From Halorussus vallis (GTDB lineage Archaea > Halobacteriota > Halobacteria > Halobacteriales > Haladaptataceae), in the NCBI RefSeq assembly GCF_024138165.1, contig NZ_CP100000.1, forward strand, positions 1-64,000: a DNA stretch of 64,000 nt, given 5' to 3'. How positions within the stretch are numbered: the stretch's first letter is position 1; every line of letters begins with the position of its first letter. The notes under the pieces were generated by a model. The model was not told the DNA's origin and ran no database searches. It saw only the letters and a program-made list of their open reading frames with translations. The position numbers and the translations under genes are program-made. Shown here one piece after another: positions 24,380 to 32,445 of the stretch.

Positions 24380-24565
24380 TTAGTTAGCTGTCGGAACCGT
24401 CGCCTTCTTTGGATTTCCCTCCATGTCATGGCCCTCTTGTTCGAGACGCTGTCTGACTGCCTCCCGAATCCACGCTGCACGACTGTCCCCGTAGCCTAGC
24501 TGCCCGTCGATTTTTTCGACCATGTCTCCAGGCATCGGTACCGTGACGTCCTTTCGGTTCTCCAT
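24380..24565 (-). CDS. Ribbon-helix-helix regulator 1 (CopG/Arc type)
   Basis: A 61-residue protein with the N-terminal strand KDVTVPMPGDMVEKID and the helices GYGDSRAAWIREAVRQRLEQ. This is a ribbon-helix-helix dimer fold that binds direct or inverted repeats in DNA. It is divergent from a second such gene at 24673. The shared 107-base gap holds four ACGTGG units and a GTGGTTA-A-TAACCAC palindrome that are probably its operators. Confidence 0.82.
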   Translation of the reverse strand: MENRKDVTVPMPGDMVEKIDGQLGYGDSRAAWIREAVRQRLEQEGHDMEGNPKKATVPTAN

Positions 24566-24587
24566 ACCTGCCCCAATCCACCGTGGT

Positions 24588-24598
24588 TATTTAATAAC
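24588..24598 (-). promoter_or_regulatory. TATA box of RHH gene 1
   Basis: On the reverse strand TTATTAAATAA lies 23-33 bases before ATG 24565, indicating leaderless transcription. Confidence 0.55.
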
Positions 24599-24604
24599 TA
24601 GGCC

Positions 24605-24667
24605 ACGTGGTAACGTGGTTAATAACCACAACAACTATATCAGGTTAGTGGGAACGTGGTAACGTGG
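24605..24667. promoter_or_regulatory. Shared operator region of the two RHH genes
   Basis: ACGTGGTAACGTGG occurs twice, at 24605-24618 and 24654-24667, making four ACGTGG half sites spaced by two bases within each pair. GTGGTTA-A-TAACCAC (24615-24629) is a perfect inverted repeat overlapping the first pair. CTATATC at 24635-24641 is the TATA box of the + strand gene; the second repeat pair covers its likely start of transcription. Confidence 0.6.
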
Positions 24668-24672
24668 CAACA

Positions 24673-24825
24673 ATGAGGCGTATCAGTGTCGGGGTGTCCA
24701 TGCCCCAAGAACTCATCGACAAAATCGACGCCCACCGCGACGCCTCCAGCGAAAGCCGGTCGGAGTACATTCGCGACGCGGTCAAACAGCGGATGGCAGA
24801 GGAGGATGCGGAAAACGGAGCGTGA
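24673..24825 (+). CDS. Ribbon-helix-helix regulator 2, 50 residues
   Basis: The frame reads MRRISVGVSMPQELIDKIDA and then ESRSEYIRDAVKQRMAEED, a minimal ribbon-helix-helix protein paralogous in layout to 24380-24565. TATA CTATATC lies about 32 bases before its ATG. Divergent RHH pairs with common operators form simple mutual-repression switches; that function is inferred. Confidence 0.75.
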   Translation: MRRISVGVSMPQELIDKIDAHRDASSESRSEYIRDAVKQRMAEEDAENGA

Positions 24826-24859
24826 CGCCTGAGACGATAGGATAGGCTACTGAGTAATC

Positions 24860-25054
24860 GAATTGCCCGGCGTGTCACCAGCACGACCGGGCACAACACC
24901 GAGAATGCATGTTCACTTTCACCCGCAGTCGGTATAGTTACCCGGCGGCTAACCGCCAGTATTGGCGGCTTATACCGTCCATAAGCGCTGCTTTCTCCCC
25001 CGGACTGAGCGCGTTCACTTTCATTCCGGGGGAGAAAGACGTTTTTTGTAGAGT
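24860..25054 (+). promoter_or_regulatory. Highly structured leader / regulatory region
   Basis: No gene is seen between 24826 and 25054. The segment GGCGGCTAACCGCCAGTATTGGCGG (near 24941-24967) has one CCGCC that can pair with either flanking GGCGG, giving two mutually exclusive hairpins. Further right a perfect 14-base stem, CTTTCTCCCCCGGA (24991-25004) with TCCGGGGGAGAAAG (25025-25038), is followed by GTTTTTTG. GTTCACTTTCA occurs twice, once upstream and once in the loop. This looks like an attenuator or terminator before the next gene. Confidence 0.5.
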
Positions 25055-25300
25055 ATGCCGTCAGACATGGATAACATGTCTCAAACAAAGACGGTCACCA
25101 TCAGTCGAACAGGCCCCGGCCGCTACCGGTACGTCTGCCCGAACGGGCACTCGGACTGGGATCGCACCAACAACCACATCTGGTGCCGCGGCTGCAGGCG
25201 ACAAGCCGAGAACGGCGTCGACGTCAACGCCGAACACTGGGAGATCCACGACAAGAAAACCGGCCGCACCATCCCCTGGAGCGCAATCCAGATCGAATAG
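25055..25300 (+). CDS. Zinc-ribbon protein
   Basis: Up to 81 residues; ATG 25055 or 25070 may be the start. It has YVCPNGHSDWDRTNNHIWCRGCRR, Cys-x3-His ... Cys-x2-Cys, a single zinc ribbon of a type common in haloarchaeal viruses, and a short basic tail. It lies just after the large hairpin and T run, so its expression may depend on readthrough. Confidence 0.72.
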   Translation: MPSDMDNMSQTKTVTISRTGPGRYRYVCPNGHSDWDRTNNHIWCRGCRRQAENGVDVNAEHWEIHDKKTGRTIPWSAIQIE

Positions 25301-25417
25301 TACCGCCTCGACTGCGACTCACCACGCCCAGACGCCGACCAGTCTGCCAGGACACTCGGCGCCCGGGCGCAGGTCGCGGTCCCGTACTACCCAGCTGAAA
25401 GCAGACTAGACGGAACC

Positions 25418-25807
25418 ATGATAGACTCAGACGCAGACGCGCTTAAAGACGACGCCACCGCATCGACCACCGACCAGACCCCGATCGACGACTACACGCG
25501 CTTCCAGATCGACCTGCTCACGGTTATCGCCGGCTACGAAACCGGCCAGTATCAGAACAACCGCCACAGTGGAGAGTGCCCGCACGGCCTCGCCATCAAG
25601 GACGAGCTCGACGACCGCTACCAGGACACCGAGATTCATCACGGCCGGCTCTACCCGAACCTCGATACGCTGGTCAACCGCGGGCTCGTCGAGAAGGCCG
25701 AGCACGACCGCCGCACCAACCAGTACCAGCTGACCAACGCCGGCTGGAAGTTCCTCCAGCAGCGCGCCGAGTGGATGGTCGCGTGCCTTGACGGCGGTGA
25801 CCGATGA
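25418..25807 (+). CDS. PadR-like winged-helix regulator
   Basis: A 129-residue protein. After an acidic tail it has FQIDLLTVIAGYETGQYQ, CPHGLAIKDELDDRYQDTEI, then HHGRLYPNLDTLVNRGLVEK and RRTNQYQLTNAGWKFLQQRA, a PadR-type winged helix with the typical GRLYPxLDxLVxRGLVEK recognition region. PadR proteins usually repress nearby genes. Its TGA overlaps the ATG of the next gene. Confidence 0.85.
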   Translation: MIDSDADALKDDATASTTDQTPIDDYTRFQIDLLTVIAGYETGQYQNNRHSGECPHGLAIKDELDDRYQDTEIHHGRLYPNLDTLVNRGLVEKAEHDRRTNQYQLTNAGWKFLQQRAEWMVACLDGGDR

Positions 25808-26133
25808 TGACGGACACCGACGAGGGCGGGTTCGTGAAGCACCAGAAGGGCTACTACGGGGCAGCCGCGCTAAACGCGCCAGCGTTCACCATCTACCAGA
25901 GCGGGAGCGGCCGGTTCAACGCGGCCGCCTGCGAAGAGTTCCTCGACGACGTCGACGCGATCACGTACTACACGAACACGGCGACGGGCGAACTCGGCAT
26001 CGGCTTCGGTGGCAGCGACGACGCCTACAAGCTCACCCACCAGTCGAGCGGCGGCGCGGAGTGCTCGATGCGCTCCGTCCTCAACACCTACGGCGTCCGC
26101 GTCGACGACCTCGTCCAGGAGGTGGACGCCTGA
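25804..26133 (+). CDS. Hypothetical protein, 109 residues
   Basis: An alpha/beta protein (FTIYQSGSGRFNAAACEEFL; ITYYTNTATGELGIGFGGSD) coupled by four-base and one-base overlaps to its neighbours. The pattern of short strands and one helix is compact, but no family is recognised. Confidence 0.7.
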   Translation: MMTDTDEGGFVKHQKGYYGAAALNAPAFTIYQSGSGRFNAAACEEFLDDVDAITYYTNTATGELGIGFGGSDDAYKLTHQSSGGAECSMRSVLNTYGVRVDDLVQEVDA

Positions 26134-26486
26134 TGCCGACGGTCACCGTCGAAAGCTACGGCGACCTCCTCGCCGACCGGGAGCTCGACCTCGTCGCTGC
26201 GGACACCCTCGCCAGCGTCCTCCCGACGAGCGACGGGCAGGTCGCGTTCTGGCTTCCCGGCTGGCTCGCCGAAGAGAAGGTCCTCGAACACGCGGGCAAG
26301 AGCGACCACGTCTTCGTCGCCGAGCGAGTCGTCGAGCGCGAGACCGAGAACGCCATCTACGCCCGCCAAGGAAGGGCCGGCGACTGGATTCCGAAGAGCG
26401 TCGCCCGCATCTACCACGCCCCCGATGGCGCGGAGATCGTCTCCGCGCAGGCGAGTCTTGCGGACTCGACGGAGGGATCTGCGTGA
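26133..26486 (+). CDS. Hypothetical protein, 117 residues
   Basis: ATG 26133 overlaps the previous TGA by one base. The protein is alpha/beta with FWLPGWLAEEKVLEHAGKSD and VAERVVERETENAIYARQG, and ends in an acidic tail. Its stop overlaps the GTG of the next gene. The function is unknown. Confidence 0.68.
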   Translation: MPTVTVESYGDLLADRELDLVAADTLASVLPTSDGQVAFWLPGWLAEEKVLEHAGKSDHVFVAERVVERETENAIYARQGRAGDWIPKSVARIYHAPDGAEIVSAQASLADSTEGSA

Positions 26487-26929
26487 CGCGATGCGAGCGC
26501 TGCGGCACCGACGCCCAGGAGACCAAGCGCATCATCTGCAACGGCCGAGTCTGGGGCGTCTTCTGTTTCGGCTGCCACGACGTGCTAGCCGACATCCTGC
26601 TCGCGGAGTGGCCGGTCGCCCCCGGAGCAGTCCTCTATGAAGATCGCCCCGACACGCCCGATTTCCAGCGACGACTCCACCACGTTGTTGCCCGCCGCAT
26701 CGACCCCGATACCGGCGAGCAGTACGTCGTGATCGAGGATGGGACCCACACTACTCGGATGCACTACCATATCGAGGACGTGTTCGGGGACTTCGCTCCC
26801 GCTGGCTGGCAGTGGGCAACCTCGGAAAAGCCGACGTACCACCTCACTCGCGAGTGCGGCGTGTACGACGAGACCGATCCGATGATGGACGTCATCGAGA
26901 ACGCGCGAGCGAACGGTGATTCGACATGA
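26483..26929 (+). CDS. Zinc-finger protein, 148 residues, GTG start
   Basis: GTG 26483 overlaps the previous stop (GTGA). The protein opens TRCERCGTDAQETKRIICNG and then FCFGCHDVLADILL, two C-x2-C pairs forming one zinc ribbon. A beta-rich domain with RRLHHVVARRIDPDTGEQYV follows. It may be a viral nucleic-acid binding protein. Confidence 0.72.
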   Translation: MTRCERCGTDAQETKRIICNGRVWGVFCFGCHDVLADILLAEWPVAPGAVLYEDRPDTPDFQRRLHHVVARRIDPDTGEQYVVIEDGTHTTRMHYHIEDVFGDFAPAGWQWATSEKPTYHLTRECGVYDETDPMMDVIENARANGDST

Positions 26930-27102
26930 GCAAAGCACCGAGTATCTCCCCCACTGACGACCCCCAAGACACCGACGAGAACTGGATCGAAGAGCACCGC
27001 GAAGAAATCGAACGAGAGGCAAACAGCGACGCTCCCGACGCCTGGGTGTTCGAGCGCCTCCTTCAGTCCGTCGAGGACTCCGAGGACGGTGATTCCTCGT
27101 GA
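26926..27102 (+). CDS. Small acidic protein overlapping the integrase 3' end
   Basis: A 58-residue protein (MSKAPSISPTDDPQDTDENW; EEHREEIEREANSDAPDAWV). It starts in the previous stop (ATGA) and its last 40 bases lie antisense to the end of the integrase gene. It is the last rightward gene of the provirus. Its acidic helix could bind a basic partner. No family is recognised. Confidence 0.65.
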   Translation: MSKAPSISPTDDPQDTDENWIEEHREEIEREANSDAPDAWVFERLLQSVEDSEDGDSS

Positions 27103-28346
27103 GCGCCGAGCGCGCTCGGGTCCGCGTCGAGGCGCCGGAGGACGAACGCCCGGAACTCTCGGCGAGACATGTCTTCGATGCTCGCCATCCCCTCCGCGAG
27201 GTCGCTGACCGCGTCGCCCTTGAGCTCGCGTGTCTCGGGACTCGCAGCTTCCCCACAGCGTGGACAGTAGCCATGGTGCGGGGCGAGGAGCTCTCGGCAG
27301 TTCCCGCACGGGCGTCGTTCCTGCTCGAGCGCGTTGGCGTCGTCCGTCTCGACGATGCCGGCCTTCGCGAAGATGGAGTCGTTGTGCTGCTCGCCGGAGA
27401 TGTGCTCGTAGACCTCCCACATGTCGGTGTCAATCTTCCAGTGGACGCGATGCTCGATCTCCGACCGGCTGTAGCCCTCCCGACTCATGCGAGTGATCGC
27501 GGAGTGCCGGAAGTTGTGGGGGTTCGTCGGCTTCTCGACGCCGGCCTCTCGGGAGACCTTCGAGAGCATGTACTGGATGGTGCGCGGTGTGATGGCGCCG
27601 TCGTCTTCCTCGTCGTAGTTGCCGGGGAGAGCGTGGAAGAACGCGACGTCGTCGCGGTCCGAGCGCGGATGGGTTTGCTGGAGGTAGGTGCGGAGGATGG
27701 CCTTCGAATCGATGATGGGGTACGGCATGATCTCCGCGCCCTTCAGCCCCCGCGCGTTCGGGTTCGGCGTGTAGGTCGCCTGCTCACCATCGAGGTTGAC
27801 GTCGCCGACTCGGAGCGACCCGATGAGCGAGAGTCGGGCGCCGGTGTCGGCGAAGAACTCGATCATCGCGATGTTCCGGAGGTACTCGGCGGCGGAGGTG
27901 AGGGCGTTGATGTCGCTCGCGAGGAGCATGTCCTCGGGTTGGACGTTGTTCTTCGAGGCGACGATGAGGTCGTAGTCTTCGGCCCAGTCGGCGCCGTCGA
28001 CGTCGACGGTGGTGAGGAACTTGCGGACGGCGAACTGGACCGTGCGGACGGTGTGGTCGCTGAGTCCAGGGTCGGGGCCGCGGCCGTACTCGGGGCTGTG
28101 GCGGAGGTCGTAGACGTGGTCGTCGAAGTCCAGTTCGGTGAGGGAGACGAGCGACTGATCGATGCGTTCGCTCGTCATCCGGATGTTTTTCAGGTACTCC
28201 GAGAGCGTCGAGTCCTTGACGCGGCCGTCGAGTTTGCGGACGAATCGCTTGACGTAGGGCTGGTCGTCGGGGTGATGGTGGCCGAGTTTGTCGAGTTCGC
28301 GTTGGAGTTGCTGTTGGAAGCCGTGAAAGTCATCCAGATCGCCCAT
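27063..28346 (-). CDS. Tyrosine recombinase (integrase) with C-terminal zinc ribbon
   Basis: A 427-residue protein that integrates and excises the virus genome. An SAM-like N-terminal domain (residues 25-115) precedes the catalytic domain: Arg171 in DTGARLSLIGSL, HNFRHS with His277 and Arg280, HRVHW at 299-303, and nucleophile Tyr313 in DMWEVYEHI. Residues 345-366 form an added zinc ribbon with Cys347, 350, 361 and 364. Length and motifs are complete, so it should be active. The gene ends the provirus, with chromosomal genes beginning at 28535. Confidence 0.9.
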   Translation of the reverse strand: MGDLDDFHGFQQQLQRELDKLGHHHPDDQPYVKRFVRKLDGRVKDSTLSEYLKNIRMTSERIDQSLVSLTELDFDDHVYDLRHSPEYGRGPDPGLSDHTVRTVQFAVRKFLTTVDVDGADWAEDYDLIVASKNNVQPEDMLLASDINALTSAAEYLRNIAMIEFFADTGARLSLIGSLRVGDVNLDGEQATYTPNPNARGLKGAEIMPYPIIDSKAILRTYLQQTHPRSDRDDVAFFHALPGNYDEEDDGAITPRTIQYMLSKVSREAGVEKPTNPHNFRHSAITRMSREGYSRSEIEHRVHWKIDTDMWEVYEHISGEQHNDSIFAKAGIVETDDANALEQERRPCGNCRELLAPHHGYCPRCGEAASPETRELKGDAVSDLAEGMASIEDMSRREFRAFVLRRLDADPSALGAHEESPSSESSTD

Positions 28347-28534
28347 ACCCCCACCTCGAAGGGTGGTGTTATGAAACCCGGTTTCGGAAAAATAGGCTTT
28401 TTGCTCGCTCGTCCGACCGGACGCCGTGATTCGCCCGCGTCGCGCCGACTGCCAGCGCGGTTTCGCGACCCACGCTAGCTCGGCCGGGCGATGTCGGAAC
28501 TATCTTTTGCCCGACCCGACTATCTTCGGACGTA
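28347..28534. other. Probable right provirus-chromosome junction (attR zone)
   Basis: These 188 bases lie between the integrase start and the first housekeeping gene. I find no tRNA and no clear repeat here. The left attachment site lies outside the window, so the core cannot be located by comparison. Confidence 0.4.
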
Positions 28535-29014
28535 ATGGTAGACGTTGGAGACGACGCACCCGATTTCACCGCACCGCTCGCGAACGGCGACGTCGAGGAG
28601 TTCACGCTCTCGGAGAACCTCGACGACGGACCCGTCGTTCTCGCGTTCTTCCCCGGCGCGTTCACGGGCGTCTGCACCGACGAGATGTGTACCTTCGAGT
28701 CCGAACTCGCCTCGTTCGAGGACGTGGGCGCGACCGTCTACGGTGTCAGTGTCGACGCCCCGTTCTCGCTCAACGAGTTCCGCGACCAGGAGGACCTGAG
28801 CTTCAGACTGGTCAGCGACTCGAACAAGGAGATCATCGACGACTACGACGTCGAGATGGACTTCGCCGACATGGGCTACTACGGGGTCGCCAAGCGCGCG
28901 GTCTTCGTCGTCGACGAGAACGGCGACGTGACGTACTCGTGGGTCAGCGACGACCCCGGCGTCGAACCCGACTACGCGGAAGTCGAGCAGGCCGCCGCGG
29001 AAGCCGCCGACTAG
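28535..29014 (+). CDS. Peroxiredoxin (AhpC/TSA family)
   Basis: A 159-residue thiol peroxidase that reduces hydrogen peroxide and organic peroxides in the cytoplasm. The active site PGAFTGVCTDEMC holds the peroxidatic Cys47 with a second Cys at 52, in the Bcp/AhpE-like arrangement. Further family features are VSVDAPFSLNEFRDQ and KRAVFVVDENGDV. Length is normal. It is a single gene and the first clearly chromosomal one to the right of the provirus. Confidence 0.9.
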   Translation: MVDVGDDAPDFTAPLANGDVEEFTLSENLDDGPVVLAFFPGAFTGVCTDEMCTFESELASFEDVGATVYGVSVDAPFSLNEFRDQEDLSFRLVSDSNKEIIDDYDVEMDFADMGYYGVAKRAVFVVDENGDVTYSWVSDDPGVEPDYAEVEQAAAEAAD

Positions 29015-29164
29015 AGCGAACGCCACCGCACGACGGCGGTCGATCGATCGCCCGGCGAAGGACGACGGTCGAACCGCCACTGCGTGAATCGTCACCGTGT
29101 GAACCGCCGCCGCGCGAATCGCCGTAGCCGAGTCTTTTTTCCTCTGGCGACCGAGGGAAGACGT

Positions 29165-29995
29165 ATGAGCGAGATAGAAGAGTCAGACGGCGAACCGAAG
29201 GGCTACCGCGGCTACGACCCCGAGGAGGACCACGCCTTCCCCGACGAGCGGCTGAACGCGGTCCTCGAGTTCATTGAGGAGGACGAAGTCATCCAGGCGT
29301 ACCTCGACTCCCAGAACGTCAACCCCGTGGTCCGCAAGGGGTACAACGACCACGGTCGGAAACACATCGAGATCGTCCGCAACCGGGCGCTCGCGCTCTA
29401 CAACCTGCTGAAGGCCGGCGGCGTCGACTTCAACGGCGCGTCCGAACAGGGGCTGGAGGAGTCCGACGAGAGCGTCATCGTGGCGTTCGCGTCGACGATC
29501 CACGACATCGGCCACGTTGTCCACCGCGACGAGCACGCCTACTGGTCGATTCCGCTCGCGGCCGACCTGCTGGACCGGGTCCTCCCCGAACTCGGCTTCT
29601 ACGACGAGGCCGAGTGCGTCCGGATGAAAGGCGAGATCCTCCACGCCATCCTCTGTCACCACACCGAGGAGGACCCGCTGACCACCGAGGCGGGCGTGGT
29701 CCGGGTCGCCGACGCACTCGACATGGAGAAGGGTCGCTCGCGCATCCCCTACGAGAAGGGCGGACGCGGCATCAACACCGTCTCCAGCCAGGCCATCCAG
29801 CGCGTCTCGCTGATGCAGGGCGACACCGTCCCCGTCCTCGTGGAGATCGAGATGCTGAACGCCGCGGGCGTCTACCAGGTCGACAACCTGCTGAAGGCGA
29901 AGTTGCAGGACTCCGGCCTCGAAGACGACATCCGCATCGTCGCGGTCAACATCCGCGAGGACGAGAACCAGTTGGTCGAGCGCGTCGAACTGTAG
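29165..29995 (+). CDS. HD-domain metal-dependent phosphohydrolase
   Basis: A 276-residue protein. ATG 29165 follows a pyrimidine stretch and is preferred to upstream in-frame sites. It has the HD superfamily residues: His in YNDHGRKHIEIV, the HD pair in IHDIGHVVHRDEH, a further His pair in ILCHHTEEDP and an Asp in VRVADALDMEKG. HD proteins hydrolyse nucleotides or phosphoesters with bound metal. The exact substrate is not evident. The C-terminal 70 residues form a small alpha/beta domain common to haloarchaeal members. Confidence 0.88.
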   Translation: MSEIEESDGEPKGYRGYDPEEDHAFPDERLNAVLEFIEEDEVIQAYLDSQNVNPVVRKGYNDHGRKHIEIVRNRALALYNLLKAGGVDFNGASEQGLEESDESVIVAFASTIHDIGHVVHRDEHAYWSIPLAADLLDRVLPELGFYDEAECVRMKGEILHAILCHHTEEDPLTTEAGVVRVADALDMEKGRSRIPYEKGGRGINTVSSQAIQRVSLMQGDTVPVLVEIEMLNAAGVYQVDNLLKAKLQDSGLEDDIRIVAVNIREDENQLVERVEL

Positions 29996-30045
29996 AACCG
30001 AAGTCTATTCTCGCCGGCGAGGACGCGGAACCGTCGTGGGCCGGC

Positions 30046-31152
30046 CTACGCGACGCGCGCGTACACGTCCCGGAGTCGCTCGACGGCGTGTTCGACGCTC
30101 ATCTCCTCGCGACGGTCGAGACACGTCTCGGCGAGTCGGCCGCGTTCGGCGAGCGCCCGGCGAATCGCGTCCCGGAAGTCGTCAACGTCGCCGCTCTCGT
30201 AGTGGTACCCCGTCTCGCCGTCGACGATGGTGTTTTCGAGCGCGCCGGCGTTCGCGCCGACCACGGGCGTCCCGCAGGCGTTGGCCTCCATCGCGACCAG
30301 ACCCTGGGTTTCGACCGGACTCGGAAACGCGAAGACGTCGAGCGCCGAGTAGAACGCCGCCATCTCCTCGCGGTCGAGGAACCCGAGGAAGCGGGCGTCG
30401 GCGCCCAGTTCGTCGGCCTGCCGCTCGAGGGTCTTCCGGGCGGGGCCGTCACCGCCGAAGACGACGGTCACGTCCATCTCGGCGGCGGCCTCGACCAGTT
30501 CGGAGAGTCGCTTCTCGTAGCCGTGTCGGCCGGTGTAGCCGATTAGCGGTCGGTCGCCGTCGAGGTCGTGGCGGGCCAGGAAGTCGCCGGTTTCGACCGG
30601 ACGGAACCGGTCGGTGTCGACGCCGTTGGAGACCACCTCGACCGGCGCGTCCACCCCGACCACGTCCCGGACGTGGTCGCGGGTCGCCTCGCTCGGGGTG
30701 AGCACGGCGTCGGCGCGGCCGAAGAACCACCGCTCGTAGGCCTCGCAGGTCCGGCCGACGAGCGCCGCGACCGAGTCGGTCGGCGAGACGTACTCGGCGT
30801 ACTCGCTGGTCGGCGTGTGGTAGGACGCCACGAACGGTACGTCGCGCTTGCGCGCGAGTCGCAGGCCGCCGAGGCCGATGTTGAACGGCGTGTGGGCGTG
30901 GACGACCTCCGCATCCTGGACCGCCTCGGGGACGCTCGGCGCCCCGAGGCGGTAGCCGTCGTAGAACGGGAACGGCAGGCTTCGGATGGGGTGTTCGCCC
31001 TCCTCGGGGCGGTGGCCGTCCGACCCGGGATAGACCACGTCCATCCGGCAGTCGTCGCCCTCCCACCAGTCTCGCCACGACTTGATGGTGTAGGTGACGC
31101 CGTTGACCGTCGGCAGGTAGGTGTCGGTGAACGCGGCGACCCGATAGCTCAT
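30046..31152 (-). CDS. Glycosyltransferase family 4 (GT-B fold)
   Basis: A 368-residue enzyme that transfers a sugar from a nucleotide-sugar donor, probably to a lipid or surface glycan at the inner face of the membrane. The N-terminal domain opens YRVAAFTDTYLPTVNGVTYT, typical of mannosyl- and glucosyl-diacylglycerol transferases. The C-terminal domain has VSNGVDTDRFRP, GYTGRHGYEKRLSELVEA and the E-x7-E donor-binding pattern in FPSPVETQGLVAMEANACGT. A second GT4 gene lies just upstream in the same direction, so they may act on the same glycolipid or glycan. Confidence 0.9.
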   Translation of the reverse strand: MSYRVAAFTDTYLPTVNGVTYTIKSWRDWWEGDDCRMDVVYPGSDGHRPEEGEHPIRSLPFPFYDGYRLGAPSVPEAVQDAEVVHAHTPFNIGLGGLRLARKRDVPFVASYHTPTSEYAEYVSPTDSVAALVGRTCEAYERWFFGRADAVLTPSEATRDHVRDVVGVDAPVEVVSNGVDTDRFRPVETGDFLARHDLDGDRPLIGYTGRHGYEKRLSELVEAAAEMDVTVVFGGDGPARKTLERQADELGADARFLGFLDREEMAAFYSALDVFAFPSPVETQGLVAMEANACGTPVVGANAGALENTIVDGETGYHYESGDVDDFRDAIRRALAERGRLAETCLDRREEMSVEHAVERLRDVYARVA

Positions 31153-31185
31153 CGTTTCGACCTTTAGAGAGTGGGTCTTAAGGGT

Positions 31186-32247
31186 TTACGTCTTCGGCCG
31201 CTCCGCTGAGTCGTCGTCCGACCCGAGCAATTCGCGGTACGTCTCGGCGAGGCGTTCGCCGACGCGGTCCAAAGTGTGTTCGGCCGCCGTCTCGCGGGCG
31301 TTCTCGGCGAGGCGCTCCCGGAGGTCGGGGTCGCGTTCGAGGAGTTCGAGCGCGCGCTCGAACTCCTCGAGCGTCTCGCACTTCAGGCAGTCCTCGCCGT
31401 GGGTGAAGAACTCCTCGAAGACGGGGATGTCCCGGAGGACGACCGCCTTCCCGCAGGCCATCGCTTCGAGGACGACGATGCCCTGGTTCTCGACCTTCGC
31501 GGGGAAGCAGAAGATGTCGCCGGCCGCGAACGCGCCGCGCTTGTCCTCAACCCACCCGGAGAAGGTGACGTTGTCGGGGGGATTCTGGGTCCAGCGCCGG
31601 ACGGTGGCGCTGGCCTGCGGGCCGGTGTCGTAGGTGCCGAACCATGCGAAGTCGTAGTCGGTCCGCTTCGCGAGTTCGCAGAAGGTGGTCACGCCTTTGC
31701 GCTCGAAGACGTTGCCGAGCGCGAACACGACCATCCCCTCCAGGTCGTAGCGGTCGCGGTACTCGTCGCGGAACGTCCGAAAGCCCGAGAGCGAGTCGTG
31801 GTTGACGCCGTTGGACATCGGCCGAATCGGCGCGTCGACGGGGTAGGATTCGAGCACGCCCCTGGTGTACTCGCTCGGGCAGAGCACGAGGTCGGCCTGC
31901 GAGTAGAACCACCGGAGGTAGCGTTCGAGCGCGGGCGCGACGAAGTTCGACCCGCGAAAGCTGTCCTCGAAGTCCTCGCGCGTGACGTGGGCGTGGAGGA
32001 CGAGCGGGATGTCGTTGTGCTTGGCGTGGCGCGCCACCGCGACCGACCCCGGACCGATGACGTTGCAGTGGGCGACGTCGTAGTCGCGGAAGAGCGACCC
32101 CGACAGCGCCTCGCGGGGGCCGGTCCACGGCGAGGTGACGACCTCCACGTCTGTTGAGGCGAGCGCCCTGCGCTGCTGGTCGGCCGCGGTGCCGATGCCG
32201 GCCCGGTCGAACTGCGACTTGAGTTCGAGGTAGTTGAGCGCGCGCAC
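31186..32247 (-). CDS. Glycosyltransferase family 4, GTG start
   Basis: A 353-residue enzyme from GTG 32247, reading VRALNYLELKSQFDRAGIGT as usual in haloarchaeal homologues. An in-frame TTG at 32343 would add 32 non-conserved residues overlapping the TATA-like region. Motifs: SNGVNHDSLSGF, FALGNVFERKGVTTFCELAK and the donor-site E-x7-E in PAKVENQGIVVLEAMACGKA. It probably works together with the GT4 at 30046-31152 in glycolipid or surface polysaccharide synthesis. Acceptor unknown. Confidence 0.88.
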   Translation of the reverse strand: MRALNYLELKSQFDRAGIGTAADQQRRALASTDVEVVTSPWTGPREALSGSLFRDYDVAHCNVIGPGSVAVARHAKHNDIPLVLHAHVTREDFEDSFRGSNFVAPALERYLRWFYSQADLVLCPSEYTRGVLESYPVDAPIRPMSNGVNHDSLSGFRTFRDEYRDRYDLEGMVVFALGNVFERKGVTTFCELAKRTDYDFAWFGTYDTGPQASATVRRWTQNPPDNVTFSGWVEDKRGAFAAGDIFCFPAKVENQGIVVLEAMACGKAVVLRDIPVFEEFFTHGEDCLKCETLEEFERALELLERDPDLRERLAENARETAAEHTLDRVGERLAETYRELLGSDDDSAERPKT

Positions 32248-32445
32248 GGTTTCGTCCGGTCGAAAACGGGGGTCGAACAAAACTGTACCGGTATCGTGGT
32301 GTTTCGCGAAGGACAGATTCGGCGGAGTTCCGCATTGAACCAAAAGTTATTTTAGGGATTCGCCGAATGCCCCCCATGGGGCAACACAGGATTCCTTCTA
32401 TCCTTGTCCTGTCTCGCCCCGGAAACCCCCACCCCCCATTCCCAC

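Noticed and set aside
25301-25417. N-terminal extension of the PadR-like gene in the same frame
   Set aside because: The frame is open back to the previous stop but has no start codon, and the added residues do not look like a conserved domain.
28347-28534. tRNA or visible attachment core next to the integrase
   Set aside because: No cloverleaf can be drawn and no repeat of this segment is seen in the window; the left end of the provirus is missing.
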